DNA of 64,000 nt from Desulfosarcina widdelii (GTDB lineage Bacteria > Desulfobacterota > Desulfobacteria > Desulfobacterales > Desulfosarcinaceae): the NCBI RefSeq assembly GCF_009688965.1, contig NZ_AP021875.1:2914001-2978000 (forward strand). The letters run 5' to 3'. The position numbers and the translations under genes were made by a program. Positions 33,846 through 42,750 of this stretch are shown here, piece by piece (positions within the stretch are counted from its first letter, which is position 1; every line of letters begins with the position of its first letter). Under the pieces are notes generated by a model. That model was not told the origin of the DNA and did not search any database. It saw only the letters and a list, made by a program, of their open reading frames with translations.

Positions 33846-35006
33846 CTATGATTGGCGAGCAATCGATTGGCAAACCGATACGATGAGCTGAATCTGGGGT
33901 AGGATGCTGTCCAGTTCCACGTATTCATCCTGGCGGTGGGCGTTGGCCCCGATGATCCCCATGCCGTCGATGGTCGGGATGCCCAGTGCCGAGGACCAAT
34001 TGCCGTCCGAGCAGCCTCCGGTGGAGATATGCTCGATCTGCATCCCCAGGTTGGCGGCCTGGTCTTCGATCATGCCCCATAGCTCAAACGTTTGTTGATC
34101 GGGTTCCATGGGCGGCCGATCGACCCCGCCCTGGACGGTCAGGCTCACCTCCGGCACATGGGTGTGATCCGGCAGGGATTGGAAAAACGCCTCGACCTTC
34201 TCGATTTCATTTTTGCTGGATACCCGCACATCCACATATGCAGATGCCTCATCCGGGATGATGTTGGTCTTCTCGCCGCCCCGAATGGTTGTCACGTGGG
34301 CGGAAATTCCCTCGCCGACCGATTCGTTGAACTGTTGGACGGCGCATACCTGATGGGCGATTTCGACAACGGCATTGGCCCCCTTTTCCGGCTCCACCCC
34401 GGCGTGGGCCGACATGCCCCTTGCTGTGATCGTAAACCCTCCACCGCCTTTACGATTCAAAACAAAGCGATGTTCCGGCCGGCAAGGTTCGAAAACAAAT
34501 ACACGACGGCTATTCAAGGCATGGCCCTCTATCCAGCGCCTTGATGCCTTTGATCCCACCTCTTCGTCTCCATTGAAGCAAACCCGCACAGCCAAGTGAT
34601 CGAGTACGCCGGCATAATGCAAAGTTTCGAGCGTGTGCAGGGCCAGAACCAGCCCCCCCTTCATATCGCTGACACCAGGACCGGTGGCCCGGCAACCATC
34701 CATGCTAAAAGGACGCTTTGCAGCCTCGTCATCTTGGAAAACCGTGTCCATATGTCCTAAAAACAGGATATCGGATTTCTCTCCTTCCGAAGCATTGAAG
34801 GCCTCCAGACAGGGGATTCCTTGCTTCCCGAGTTTTTTCAAGCACGTCGTAAAGCCGATAGCTTTCAAACGCGGGTCCAACACCTGAGCTACAGCTTCAA
34901 TACCGACGAGATTATCGCTGCCGCTATCGATATTGACTAAATTCTCCAAATCGCTGATGAACATCTCAACCCTGCCGTCGATGAAAGCTTGTATATCCGT
35001 TGGCAT
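33846..35006 (-). CDS. M20 family zinc metallopeptidase (carboxypeptidase G2/glutamate carboxypeptidase type)
   Basis: 386 residues. Metal and catalytic residues are in place: LGHMDTVF (His85, Asp87), SDMKGG (Asp114, bridging), GDEEVGS (Glu148 general base, Glu149 ligand), and a late SDGN segment. A dimerisation domain is inserted in the middle, as usual for M20. Enzymes of this group release C-terminal amino acids (often Glu) or hydrolyse dipeptides and N-acyl amino acids in the cytoplasm. The gene is the last of the peptide-transport operon, 31 bases after the dppC-like stop, so it probably digests what the transporter brings in (inference). Confidence 0.9.
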   Translation of the reverse strand: MPTDIQAFIDGRVEMFISDLENLVNIDSGSDNLVGIEAVAQVLDPRLKAIGFTTCLKKLGKQGIPCLEAFNASEGEKSDILFLGHMDTVFQDDEAAKRPFSMDGCRATGPGVSDMKGGLVLALHTLETLHYAGVLDHLAVRVCFNGDEEVGSKASRRWIEGHALNSRRVFVFEPCRPEHRFVLNRKGGGGFTITARGMSAHAGVEPEKGANAVVEIAHQVCAVQQFNESVGEGISAHVTTIRGGEKTNIIPDEASAYVDVRVSSKNEIEKVEAFFQSLPDHTHVPEVSLTVQGGVDRPPMEPDQQTFELWGMIEDQAANLGMQIEHISTGGCSDGNWSSALGIPTIDGMGIIGANAHRQDEYVELDSILPQIQLIVSVCQSIARQS

Positions 35007-35037
35007 GACTTCTATCCTGTACCGATCCTTCTGAAAA

Positions 35038-35922
35038 CTATGTTTGTCTGGCCAGTTTGGGATTGAGCTCGTCGCGCAGCCAGTCCGAGAAGAGATTGAT
35101 GGCCACCACCAGAAAAATCAGGGTTGCGCCGGGAAACAGCGTCAGCCACCACATGCCGGCATAAATGTAGTTTTTGCCGATGGAGATCATCATCCCCATG
35201 GAAGGTTCGGTGAGTGGCACGCCGACGCCGAGAAAGCTCAAGGTCGCCTCCAGCATGATGGCGACGGCCAGGTCCACAGCCATGACCACGAAAATCGGCG
35301 GCAGGGCGTTGGGCAGGATGTGGCGGAAAAGAATGCGGCCGTCTCCGGCGCCCGACGCTCGGGCGGCGACCACATAGGCGTTGTCCTTTATTTCGAGGAC
35401 ACTGCCGCGGATGGTGCGGGCGTACTTGACCCAATTGGCGATACAGATGGCAAATATCACCGTAGCGATGCCGCGGGTTTCGAACGCTCCTAAGAGCAGC
35501 ACGGCCAGCAGAGTGGTGGAAAAAGCAAACACCGTATCGGCCAGGCGCATAATGAGGGCATCCAGAATTCCGCCGTAATAGGCGGCTAGCATGCCCAAAA
35601 CAATACCCACCACACTGGAGATGGTCACCACCGAAAAACCGACGATCAACGAGGTGCGCAGGCCATAGAGAATGGTGGAGAGGATGCCGCGCCCTTGGTC
35701 ATCGGTGCCCAGCGGGAAGCTGGCCACGCTGCCGTCCATCCAGGCCGGCGGCAGCAGGAAATTACCCAGATCCACGGTCGTCAAATCATAGGGATCCATG
35801 GGGGCCAGTAGCGGCGCGAAGACGGCGCAAAAAAAGAAGATGACCAGCAGGAAACTGCCGATCAGGGCCGAGGGATCCCTCAAATAGTTGCGCAGGCGTT
35901 GGGATTTGATCTTGCCGGTCAT
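35038..35922 (-). CDS. dppC: Dipeptide/oligopeptide ABC transporter permease, DppC type
   Basis: 294 residues. An N-terminal cytoplasmic stretch and OppC_N segment precede the binding-protein-dependent transport domain with about six membrane helices. LGTDDQGRGILSTILYG is the characteristic DppC/OppC motif, and GASDGRILFRHILPNALPPIFV is the coupling-helix motif that contacts the ATPases. The ATG is 7 bases after the dppB stop; a longer reading frame starts inside dppB and was not used. Forms the channel with the DppB-like permease. Confidence 0.92.
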   Translation of the reverse strand: MTGKIKSQRLRNYLRDPSALIGSFLLVIFFFCAVFAPLLAPMDPYDLTTVDLGNFLLPPAWMDGSVASFPLGTDDQGRGILSTILYGLRTSLIVGFSVVTISSVVGIVLGMLAAYYGGILDALIMRLADTVFAFSTTLLAVLLLGAFETRGIATVIFAICIANWVKYARTIRGSVLEIKDNAYVVAARASGAGDGRILFRHILPNALPPIFVVMAVDLAVAIMLEATLSFLGVGVPLTEPSMGMMISIGKNYIYAGMWWLTLFPGATLIFLVVAINLFSDWLRDELNPKLARQT

Positions 35923-35929
35923 GGCAGTC

Positions 35930-36892
35930 CTAGTACCTGATTCTCGGGTTGAGCAGCGCATACATGAGGTCCACCAGAATGTTGATGGTCAGAATGATAA
36001 ACGCCGCCAGCATGATGTAGGTGACGATCACCGGCTGGTCGGTTTCGAAGATGGACGTCAGCAGCAGATTGCCCATTCCGGGCCACTGAAAAATGGTCTC
36101 GGTAACAATGGAAAAGGCGATCAGTTCGCCGAAGGAGAGCCCCGCAATGGTTACCACCGGTATGAGCACGTTCCGCAGTGCATGCTTGATTATAACCTTG
36201 AAGGGGGACAATCCCTTGGCCCAGGCCGTTTTGATGTACTCTTCGGAGAGGACTTCGCGCATGCCGGCACGGGTGAGCCGCAGAAGCACAGCCAGCTGGT
36301 AGCCCGAGAGAGTGAGGGCCGGCAGCACGATATGCTTCCAGCCGTCGATCGTCAGCAGGCCGGTGCGCCAGAAGCCGATTTGGATGGTGTCGCCGCGGCC
36401 GAAGGACGGTAGAATCTCCAGATAGACCGAAAACACCATCACTAGCAGTATACCGATGAGAAAAGTGGGGATCGAGATGCCCAGGATTGATCCGGCCATG
36501 ATTGCCCGGCTAATCATGCCGGTGGGCCACACCGAAATGAGAACGCCCAACCCTACGCCCAGGACGAAACTGATACAAATGGCGCTAAAGGCCAGTTCCA
36601 GGGTCGCCGGCATGCGTTCCACGATCATGTCGAAGGCGTCCACTTGACTGATGTAGGATTTACCGAAATTTCCCCGCAGGGCACCACCGATAAAACTGAT
36701 GTACTGGATATGCAAGGGCCGGTCCAGGCCGTAGGCCACCCGTACCATCTCCCGCTCCTCCTGGGTGGCGTATTTGCCAGCCAGCATCAGCACCGGATCG
36801 CCTGTATAGCGAAAGATGATGAAGCAGACAAACGAGACCGCCAGGAGGACGACGATTCCCTGGAGCAGCCGTTTAATTAGATAGGTGGCCAT
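35930..36892 (-). CDS. dppB: Dipeptide/oligopeptide ABC transporter permease, DppB type
   Basis: 320 residues, six membrane helices. Starts MATYLIKRLLQGIVVLLAVS, the usual first helix of DppB/OppB/NikB proteins, and contains the TGDPVLMLAGKYATQEE segment and the cytoplasmic coupling loop TAWAKGLSPFKVIIKHALRNVLIPV. The gene is separated from the binding-protein gene upstream by 319 bases containing a hairpin. Together with the DppC-like permease it makes the membrane part of the peptide importer. Confidence 0.92.
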   Translation of the reverse strand: MATYLIKRLLQGIVVLLAVSFVCFIIFRYTGDPVLMLAGKYATQEEREMVRVAYGLDRPLHIQYISFIGGALRGNFGKSYISQVDAFDMIVERMPATLELAFSAICISFVLGVGLGVLISVWPTGMISRAIMAGSILGISIPTFLIGILLVMVFSVYLEILPSFGRGDTIQIGFWRTGLLTIDGWKHIVLPALTLSGYQLAVLLRLTRAGMREVLSEEYIKTAWAKGLSPFKVIIKHALRNVLIPVVTIAGLSFGELIAFSIVTETIFQWPGMGNLLLTSIFETDQPVIVTYIMLAAFIILTINILVDLMYALLNPRIRY

Positions 36893-37211
36893 AGTTTGTC
36901 AGAGGTCTATTAATCGTTTTAGGTTCGTCCCGCCAAGGGGTTTTTCTCCTCAGCAGATTCAGGGTCGAAGAATCCAGGAGCCAGGAGTCCGAAGGCTGAA
37001 GACTTAAACGGACTCCTGGATTCTATCCATCCGAAATACCAATTTCCGTTCAGGACGGGTAGATTTTCGTTCCCTCAAAACAGAATCTTGCAACACGCCA
37101 AAGCCACAGATCAGTCGAGAGACTGCACTGAAAAACACGGGATGTTTCAAAAGCCCAGCGATTCTGCTTCGAGGATCTCGAAACAGCGAAAACGCCGTCC
37201 CGGGGTGGATA
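36893..37211 (-). other. 319-base intercistronic gap with stem-loop (dppA-dppB)
   Basis: No gene seen. Nested inverted repeats lie at 36970-36980/37013-37023 (GAATCCAGGAG with CTCCTGGATTC) and 36981-36990/37010-37019 (CCAGGAGTCC with GGACTCCTGG); only one can form at a time. The 10-base version closes a 19-base loop. No T-run follows on the minus strand. A hairpin between a binding-protein gene and its permeases commonly lowers permease expression relative to the binding protein by protecting the upstream mRNA; this is an inference here. Confidence 0.55.
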
Positions 37212-38723
37212 TTATTTGATTTCCTTAGCCACGATCCACTGATCCGGACGCGGCGTGAACGCTACTCCCGAGTCCTTAACCACGGCATAGATGTCCTGCT
37301 GGTAGTGCAGCGGAATCCAGGCCACATCCTCAACGGACTTCTTGTTTATGGCCTGCAGGGCTTTTTGCCGTTCAGCCCGGTCGATGATGGACGAGGAATC
37401 AATGATCATCTTGTCCAGTTCCGGGTCGGAGTAAATCGCGCCGTTGTAAGCCCCCATACCCTTTTCCTTATCCGGCGTGTGCAGCAACTTCTCGGCACTG
37501 CGTCCGAAGTCGTAGGATCCATCGAACCAGCCGATCAGGTAAAAGCGGTGCTTGTAGTCGGACAACTCGTCGAAGAAAATGGATTTGGGTTTGACGTCCA
37601 GGGTTACCTTGAGACCAATCTTGGCCAGGTACTTGGCCACCGCTTCGCAGATCTTCTCGTCGTTCACATAGCGGTCGTTGGGACCGGCCACGGTGATCGC
37701 AAAGCCGTCAGGATAGCCCGCATCGGCCAGCAACTTTTTGGCCAGGGCCGGGTCGTAGGACAGTCGCTTCAACCCGGGTACGTAGCCGACGGTAGGCACA
37801 TCCGGCACCTGGGCCGCAGGCGTAGCCTGGCCGCGCATGACTTTCTCGATGATCTCGTCCTCGTTGATGGCGTGGGCGATTGCCTTGCGCACCCGAATGT
37901 CGGCGAAGGGCGTCCCTTCCTTGTTGGAAATATCCATATAGATGGCCCGCCGAGCCGGACGTGAAATCAACTGCACGTGGGGCATCTTCTCGATCCGCTC
38001 GATCAGGGTAACGGGCACGCCGTTGACGATGTCGGCCTGTTTGCCAGCCAGGGCGGCGAAACGGGTAGCCTCTTCGGTAATCGGGCGGATGTCCACGTTT
38101 TTATACTTGGGGGCGCCTTCCCAGTAGTCCTCGTTGGCCGTCATACGCACGTAGGAGCCCTTGACCCACTCGACGAATTTATAGGCACCGGTGCCAATGG
38201 GCCGGGTGTTGTAGTCGCCGTCGTCGCGGTCCTTGGAGGACTCCATGTCCACGATGAAATTCTGGTGCATGGTCTCGGCGAACCACGGCACGGGCTTGAC
38301 AGTCTTGAAAATTACCGTGTGGTCGTCGGGTGTTTCAATGGAGGCGATGGAGTTGGCGATATTGAGCAGCTTGGAATACTGGGGATCTTTCATGCGCTCG
38401 AAGGTGAACTTGACGTCGGCGGCGGTAAAGTCGTTGCCGTTATGAAATTTGACCCCCTTGCGCAGGTCGAATTTCCAGGTAGTGCCGTCCAGGCGCTCCC
38501 ATCTAACGGCCAAGGCCGGCGAGAGTTTGCCGTCGGGCGCAGGCCGCTGCAACAACCCGTCGAAAAAGTTGGACATGTAGGAAAGGTTGGCGTCGGAAGA
38601 AAACGCATGCGGGTTCATGGACTTGGGCGGGGCGTCGGTCACCACCACCAGGTCCGCTTTGGCCATCGCCACGGCGGGCAGGGCCAGCAGGGCGACGATC
38701 AGGGTCAGGGCGATTCGTTTCAT
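37212..38723 (-). CDS. dppA: Dipeptide/oligopeptide ABC transporter substrate-binding protein (SBP family 5)
   Basis: 503 residues. A signal peptide (MKRIALTLIVALLALPAVAMA) with a cleavage site after AMA gives a soluble periplasmic protein; there is no lipobox. The mature protein has the family 5 layout: DAPPKSMNPHAFSSD, FDLRKGVKFHNGNDFTAADVKFTFERMKD, and VRKAIAHAINEDEII. The family binds peptides, nickel or opines. With a full set of transport genes and an M20 peptidase downstream, peptides or N-acyl amino acids are the best guess. The start was chosen for its ribosome site (AAGGAGGAG) and its signal peptide. Confidence 0.92.
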   Translation of the reverse strand: MKRIALTLIVALLALPAVAMAKADLVVVTDAPPKSMNPHAFSSDANLSYMSNFFDGLLQRPAPDGKLSPALAVRWERLDGTTWKFDLRKGVKFHNGNDFTAADVKFTFERMKDPQYSKLLNIANSIASIETPDDHTVIFKTVKPVPWFAETMHQNFIVDMESSKDRDDGDYNTRPIGTGAYKFVEWVKGSYVRMTANEDYWEGAPKYKNVDIRPITEEATRFAALAGKQADIVNGVPVTLIERIEKMPHVQLISRPARRAIYMDISNKEGTPFADIRVRKAIAHAINEDEIIEKVMRGQATPAAQVPDVPTVGYVPGLKRLSYDPALAKKLLADAGYPDGFAITVAGPNDRYVNDEKICEAVAKYLAKIGLKVTLDVKPKSIFFDELSDYKHRFYLIGWFDGSYDFGRSAEKLLHTPDKEKGMGAYNGAIYSDPELDKMIIDSSSIIDRAERQKALQAINKKSVEDVAWIPLHYQQDIYAVVKDSGVAFTPRPDQWIVAKEIK

Positions 38724-38760
38724 GGGTTGCTCCTCCTTGCTAATTAATGAGTCCTTGGAA

Positions 38761-39744
38761 TTATTGCATCGTTGCGCGGGCATACAAATGGCAGGCGGCC
38801 GTGTGGCCGCCACCGAAATTGATCATCTCCGGGATTTCCTTTTCGCAGATGGTCATCCGCTCAGGACAGCGGGTATGAAATCGGCAGCCGGACGGTGGAT
38901 CGATGGGGCTGGGCACATCCCCGCTCAGGACGACGCGTTCCTTTTTGCGCATCGGATCGGGGACAGGAACGGCTGACAGCAGTGCCTGAGTATAGGGGTG
39001 CTTGGGCGAGCCGTACAGGTCCTTGTAGGGCGCCGATTCGACGATCTTGCCCAGATACATGACGATGATTCGGTCACAGATGTACTCCACCACCGCCAGG
39101 TCGTGGGAGATGACGATCAGGGACAGATCAAAATTGGACTTCAGGTCCATGAGCAGATTTATAATCTGGGCCTGGATGGACACATCCAGGGCCGATACCG
39201 GTTCATCTCCGATGATTACTGACGGATCCAGGGCCAGGGCCCGGGCGATTCCGATGCGCTGGCGTTGGCCGCCGGAAAATTCGTGAGGATAGCGTCGGCC
39301 CTGCTCGGGTGAAAGGCCGACGGTTTCCAGCAAAAAGGCCAGGCGTTCGCGGCGCTGCTTGCCGGTATAAAGTCCATGGACGTCCATGGGGTCGGAGAGG
39401 ATCTCGTTGACCGTCATGCGCGGATTGAGCGACGAATAAGGGTCTTGAAAAACAAGCTGCATTTCGCGCCGCAGTCGCCTGAGAGACCCTTTGCCCATCT
39501 TGACCACATCGTCGCCCTGCCACAACACTGTCCCACCTGTTATCGGCAGCAGGCGCGTCACCGCCATGCCTGCTGTAGTCTTGCCGCATCCCGATTCGCC
39601 GACGATGCCAAGGGTTTCGCCCCTGGCCAGTGTGAAGCTCACCCCATCCACGGCGTAAACGTATCCGATGGTGCGGGAGAGGATGCCCCGTTTGATGGGA
39701 AAATAGACCTTCAGGTCCTCGACGCGGATCAGGCTTTCACTCAT
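38761..39744 (-). CDS. dppF: Oligopeptide ABC transporter ATPase, DppF/OppF type
   Basis: 327 residues. Walker [10 protein letters not shown], signature [16 protein letters not shown], Walker B VIIGDEP with the ensuing [10 protein letters not shown], and a C-terminal oligopeptide-transporter extension with a Cys pattern ([22 protein letters not shown]) typical of Dpp/Opp ATPases, which may bind an iron-sulfur cluster. It starts within the stop of the DppD-like gene (ATGA overlap). Energises the peptide importer together with the DppD-like subunit. The extra Cys (AACHLY) near the end completes the four-Cys set. Confidence 0.93.
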   Translation of the reverse strand: MSESLIRVEDLKVYFPIKRGILSRTIGYVYAVDGVSFTLARGETLGIVGESGCGKTTAGMAVTRLLPITGGTVLWQGDDVVKMGKGSLRRLRREMQLVFQDPYSSLNPRMTVNEILSDPMDVHGLYTGKQRRERLAFLLETVGLSPEQGRRYPHEFSGGQRQRIGIARALALDPSVIIGDEPVSALDVSIQAQIINLLMDLKSNFDLSLIVISHDLAVVEYICDRIIVMYLGKIVESAPYKDLYGSPKHPYTQALLSAVPVPDPMRKKERVVLSGDVPSPIDPPSGCRFHTRCPERMTICEKEIPEMINFGGGHTAACHLYARATMQ

Positions 39745-40748
39745 GATGCCGGCGGCTCCACGTGAAGCCAGCAGCGAACTCGACGGCCGCTGGTAATGTC
39801 GGTTAATTCGGGCTCTCGCTGACGACAGATCTCCATGACCCTGGGGCAGCGGTCGCCAAATTTACATCCCTCGGGTAGGGATACCAGGCTTGGGACCATC
39901 CCCTTGATCTCACGCAGCCGTCGGGTTTCGCCGGCCGTACGGCTGCCTAATATGGGTATCGATTGCAGCAACCCAACGGTATAAGGGTGCAAGGGCCGCT
40001 TGAAGATTTCCAGGGTCGGGGCCTCCTCAACCACGCGGCCGGCATACATGACCACGATGCGCTGGGCCATTTCGGCAATCACTCCCAAGTCGTGGGTGAT
40101 CATCTGCACGGCGGTACCGAAGTCCTCTTTAAGTTTGAGCATCAGCTCCAGGATCTGGGCCTGAACAGTCACATCGAGAGCTGTGGTCGGCTCGTCGGCA
40201 ATGAGGATCTCCGGGTCACAGGCCAGGGCCATGGCGATCATGGCCCGCTGGCGCATCCCGCCGGAAAGCTGGTGGGGATATTCATGGATGCGCCGCTGGG
40301 GTGCCGGAATCTGTACCCGATGGAGCATTTCAATGGAGGCTTCCAGGGCCTCCTTGCGTCCGGCGTTGCGATGCAAAATAAACATCTCCGAAATCTGGTT
40401 GCCGATAGTAAACACTGGGTTCAGCGAGGTCATCGGCTCCTGAAATATCATGGCGATGCGGTTGCCACGGATTCGACGCATCTGCTGGCGAGACAGGTCG
40501 AGCAGATTCGTCCCGTCGAAATGGACACGGCCGTCCACGATCTTGCCGGGAGGGTCCGGAATCAACTGCATGATGGACAGGGCCGTGACGCTTTTACCGC
40601 TGCCCGATTCGCCGACGACGCCCAGCACCTCGCCGGACCTTAAATGAAAGGATACCCCGTCCACCGCGCGAGCGGCTCCCCTGGATGAATAAAAGTAGGT
40701 CTTCAACCCGCTCACATCGAGAATGGTTTTGGGTTCCGATGGTTTCAT
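39741..40748 (-). CDS. dppD: Oligopeptide ABC transporter ATPase, DppD/OppD type
   Basis: 335 residues. Walker [17 protein letters not shown]-loop [11 protein letters not shown], signature [16 protein letters not shown], Walker [15 protein letters not shown], and a C-terminal extension with [22 protein letters not shown], the DppD/OppD Cys motif. First gene of the transport operon. The gene order (dppD-dppF-dppA-dppB-dppC-peptidase) differs from the common dppABCDF. Its promoter is the operator-bearing site at 40787-40815. Confidence 0.93.
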   Translation of the reverse strand: MKPSEPKTILDVSGLKTYFYSSRGAARAVDGVSFHLRSGEVLGVVGESGSGKSVTALSIMQLIPDPPGKIVDGRVHFDGTNLLDLSRQQMRRIRGNRIAMIFQEPMTSLNPVFTIGNQISEMFILHRNAGRKEALEASIEMLHRVQIPAPQRRIHEYPHQLSGGMRQRAMIAMALACDPEILIADEPTTALDVTVQAQILELMLKLKEDFGTAVQMITHDLGVIAEMAQRIVVMYAGRVVEEAPTLEIFKRPLHPYTVGLLQSIPILGSRTAGETRRLREIKGMVPSLVSLPEGCKFGDRCPRVMEICRQREPELTDITSGRRVRCWLHVEPPAS

Positions 40749-40786
40749 CTACGATTTCGAATTGGAAAAGGTTCGGGAATGCAACT

Positions 40787-40815
40787 ATTTAATGCAATGG
40801 CCGCATTAAAGTCAA
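40787..40815 (-). promoter_or_regulatory. Promoter with palindromic operator before the peptide-transport operon
   Basis: Read on the minus strand: TTGACT (40815-40810), a 17-base spacer, then TTAAAT (40792-40787). An inverted repeat TTTAATGC-N7-GCATTAAA (40810-40803 and 40795-40788, minus-strand order) runs from the end of the -35 box into the -10 box, so a bound protein would block RNA polymerase. The start codon of dppD is about 40 bases downstream. The adjacent XRE-type regulator is the obvious candidate repressor (inference). Confidence 0.65.
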
Positions 40816-40863
40816 TATTATTTATTTAATTGAGTTAAAAATAATGTTTAACCAAATTGCAGC

Positions 40864-41892
40864 TTAATGGAAACGAAAGTCCGAAAATTCCATCAGTTCG
40901 GCGAGGGCGGCATCGAAGCGATCCTCTACGCCGAAGGTAGAGAACCCCTTTCGGATATAGGCATGAAACCCTTCCGCCGTATGGCAGTCGGTAATGTGGT
41001 CGATTGCCTCCCGGCAATGCTCGACCTCATTTTTAAACAATCCCACGATGGCAGCGTCATCCGATAGAAAGCTTTCCAGAGTAAATTGATCGCAGTTATC
41101 ATCGTAATCATGGCGACGCATGGACGTATAGCTGACCTTGGGAGCATCACCGTCGGCATCCTGAATTTGAAATTGAAAATGGGAGCATCGCCTGACGATT
41201 CGGTGAAGATGCTTGTCCGGCGCCTTGAGGGATGCTGCAACCGCATTGGCGTAAAACTTGGCGTACAAATCGACAATGTGCGGATTGACCTGCTGGGCAG
41301 TGGGGCCGACGTGTCTTTTCAAACTCTCATCTAAACATTTCCGGCACATGTAGGTTTCATAGCGATATCCCCGGTTGCAGTTTTCCAGAAACAGGGCTTT
41401 TCGCTCAGCGATCACCTCACCGGTAAAGATTCTGAAGAACCGCTTGGTCTCGCTGGTCGACTCGGTTGGAAATTCTTTCATGATATACAGCTCGGAAGGA
41501 AGGAAAATGCCACTGGGCCGGTGCTTCACCAAAATTTTAGCACCACCGATATTTTCAAGTGCCGCCATGAGCAGTTCGAAATAAATGTTGTCGAACTGAG
41601 GCAAAATACGCCCTTCAAATTTTCTTCGGCGGTTGTTGTTCAGGATTTCAGGGATATCGTGCCGATTGAGCGGCATGTAGTCGTATTCGGCCAGGATGGC
41701 ATTGATTGCAGTAAGCGAATAATTCAGCGCCAGAAGGATAGAGGCGATTTTATCCTTGCCGGGTTTATTGATATTGCCCTTGATCAGTTTGGTCAGGTAG
41801 GCATTGGATATCCCCGAAACGTTGCTGATCTGGTTCAGATTCAATCCACTGGATTCGATAATTATGGACAGGGTTTCCGAAAATTTTCGCAT
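40864..41892 (-). CDS. XRE-type helix-turn-helix transcriptional regulator with a large unknown C-terminal domain
   Basis: 342 residues. Residues about 5-65 form an HTH of the Cro/C1 kind (LNLNQISNVSGISNAYLTKLIKGNINKPGKDK). The remaining 270 residues are not a family I recognise; they contain a small Cys group (ENCNRGYRYETYMCRKC) that could bind metal or sense redox state. The gene stands just upstream of the dpp-like operon on the same strand, with the operator between them, so it may control peptide uptake. Its own upstream region lacks the same palindrome. Base composition is more AT-rich than in neighbouring genes, consistent with acquisition. Confidence 0.75.
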   Translation of the reverse strand: MRKFSETLSIIIESSGLNLNQISNVSGISNAYLTKLIKGNINKPGKDKIASILLALNYSLTAINAILAEYDYMPLNRHDIPEILNNNRRRKFEGRILPQFDNIYFELLMAALENIGGAKILVKHRPSGIFLPSELYIMKEFPTESTSETKRFFRIFTGEVIAERKALFLENCNRGYRYETYMCRKCLDESLKRHVGPTAQQVNPHIVDLYAKFYANAVAASLKAPDKHLHRIVRRCSHFQFQIQDADGDAPKVSYTSMRRHDYDDNCDQFTLESFLSDDAAIVGLFKNEVEHCREAIDHITDCHTAEGFHAYIRKGFSTFGVEDRFDAALAELMEFSDFRFH

Positions 41893-42099
41893 GCAAGGCT
41901 ACTGATTTCGATTTTGAATGGCTAAGGAATGCATTTTTGGCCACCATACACGATAACAGTTGTTGGTTAAATATTTTTTTCAACTTTGTTTAATCATTTA
42001 TCTAAGCCACCGGATATGCTGTTTGCAATCCGACCACAAAAAAGATAATCAAAGATAGAGACAAAAGCGATCCCACGACGGGATTGGGAAAGGAAATTT

Positions 42100-42567
42100 A
42101 TGAACAGACCCATGCGACGGGAAGACCGGCGCCTTGACGATAGGGCCGCCATGGCACTGTTGAAACGCGGTGAGTACGGCATTTTAAGTACTTCCGGCAA
42201 AGACAACCGTCCTTACGGCATACCAGTCAACTACGTTGTGATGGAAGATGCGATCTTCTTTCATTGCGCCACCGAAGGCCAGAAGCTGGAAAACATCACC
42301 GCCAACCGCGGCGTCTCCTTTTGTGTGGTGGGACAGACCGAACTGCTGCCCGAAAAATTCTCCACCCGCTACGAAAGTGTGGTGGTATCCGGCGAAGCCG
42401 GGGTCGTGGAGGAGCCGGAACTGAAAATAAAGGCGCTCAACGCCCTGGTGGCCAAATACGCCCCCGGCAATAGGGCCGCCGGAAAGGCCTATATCGAAAA
42501 ACTCATGGACAAAACGGCAGTGGTCTGCATCTCCATCGATCATCTGATCGGAAAGGCGAGAAAATAA
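42100..42567 (+). CDS. Pyridoxamine 5'-phosphate oxidase-like flavoprotein (NimA-like)
   Basis: 155 residues. The split-barrel flavin-binding fold is indicated by MRREDRRLDDRAAMALLKRGEYGILSTS near the start, YGIPVNYVVMEDAIFFH, and the following EGQKLENITANRGVSFCVVG. Relatives of this subgroup include nitroimidazole-reductive-inactivation proteins, but most are uncharacterised flavoproteins, so a drug-resistance role should not be assumed. A ribosome site (AAAGGAAA) precedes the ATG. Between a regulator gene on the other strand and the hybrid kinase gene; no clear operon partner. Confidence 0.85.
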   Translation: MNRPMRREDRRLDDRAAMALLKRGEYGILSTSGKDNRPYGIPVNYVVMEDAIFFHCATEGQKLENITANRGVSFCVVGQTELLPEKFSTRYESVVVSGEAGVVEEPELKIKALNALVAKYAPGNRAAGKAYIEKLMDKTAVVCISIDHLIGKARK

Positions 42568-42750
42568 AGTCGCGGCCATTGACAGCCGATAGTCTGGGAA
42601 GGAGCAGCTACAAAAAACCATTTCCTTTACTTGAAGCAATCGGGAATGTTCGCTGAAGCCTGAAAATCTGCAAACCAGGCGGATTGATCCGAATGTTCCT
42701 CATGAACCGGCCAACGGAGTCGATGTGCCGGACGGAAGGTATTCCTCCAG

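Noticed and set aside
42100..42567. Nitroimidazole resistance gene (nim)
   Set aside because: The fold is right, but most PNPOx-like proteins of this kind are not resistance factors, so no such claim is made.
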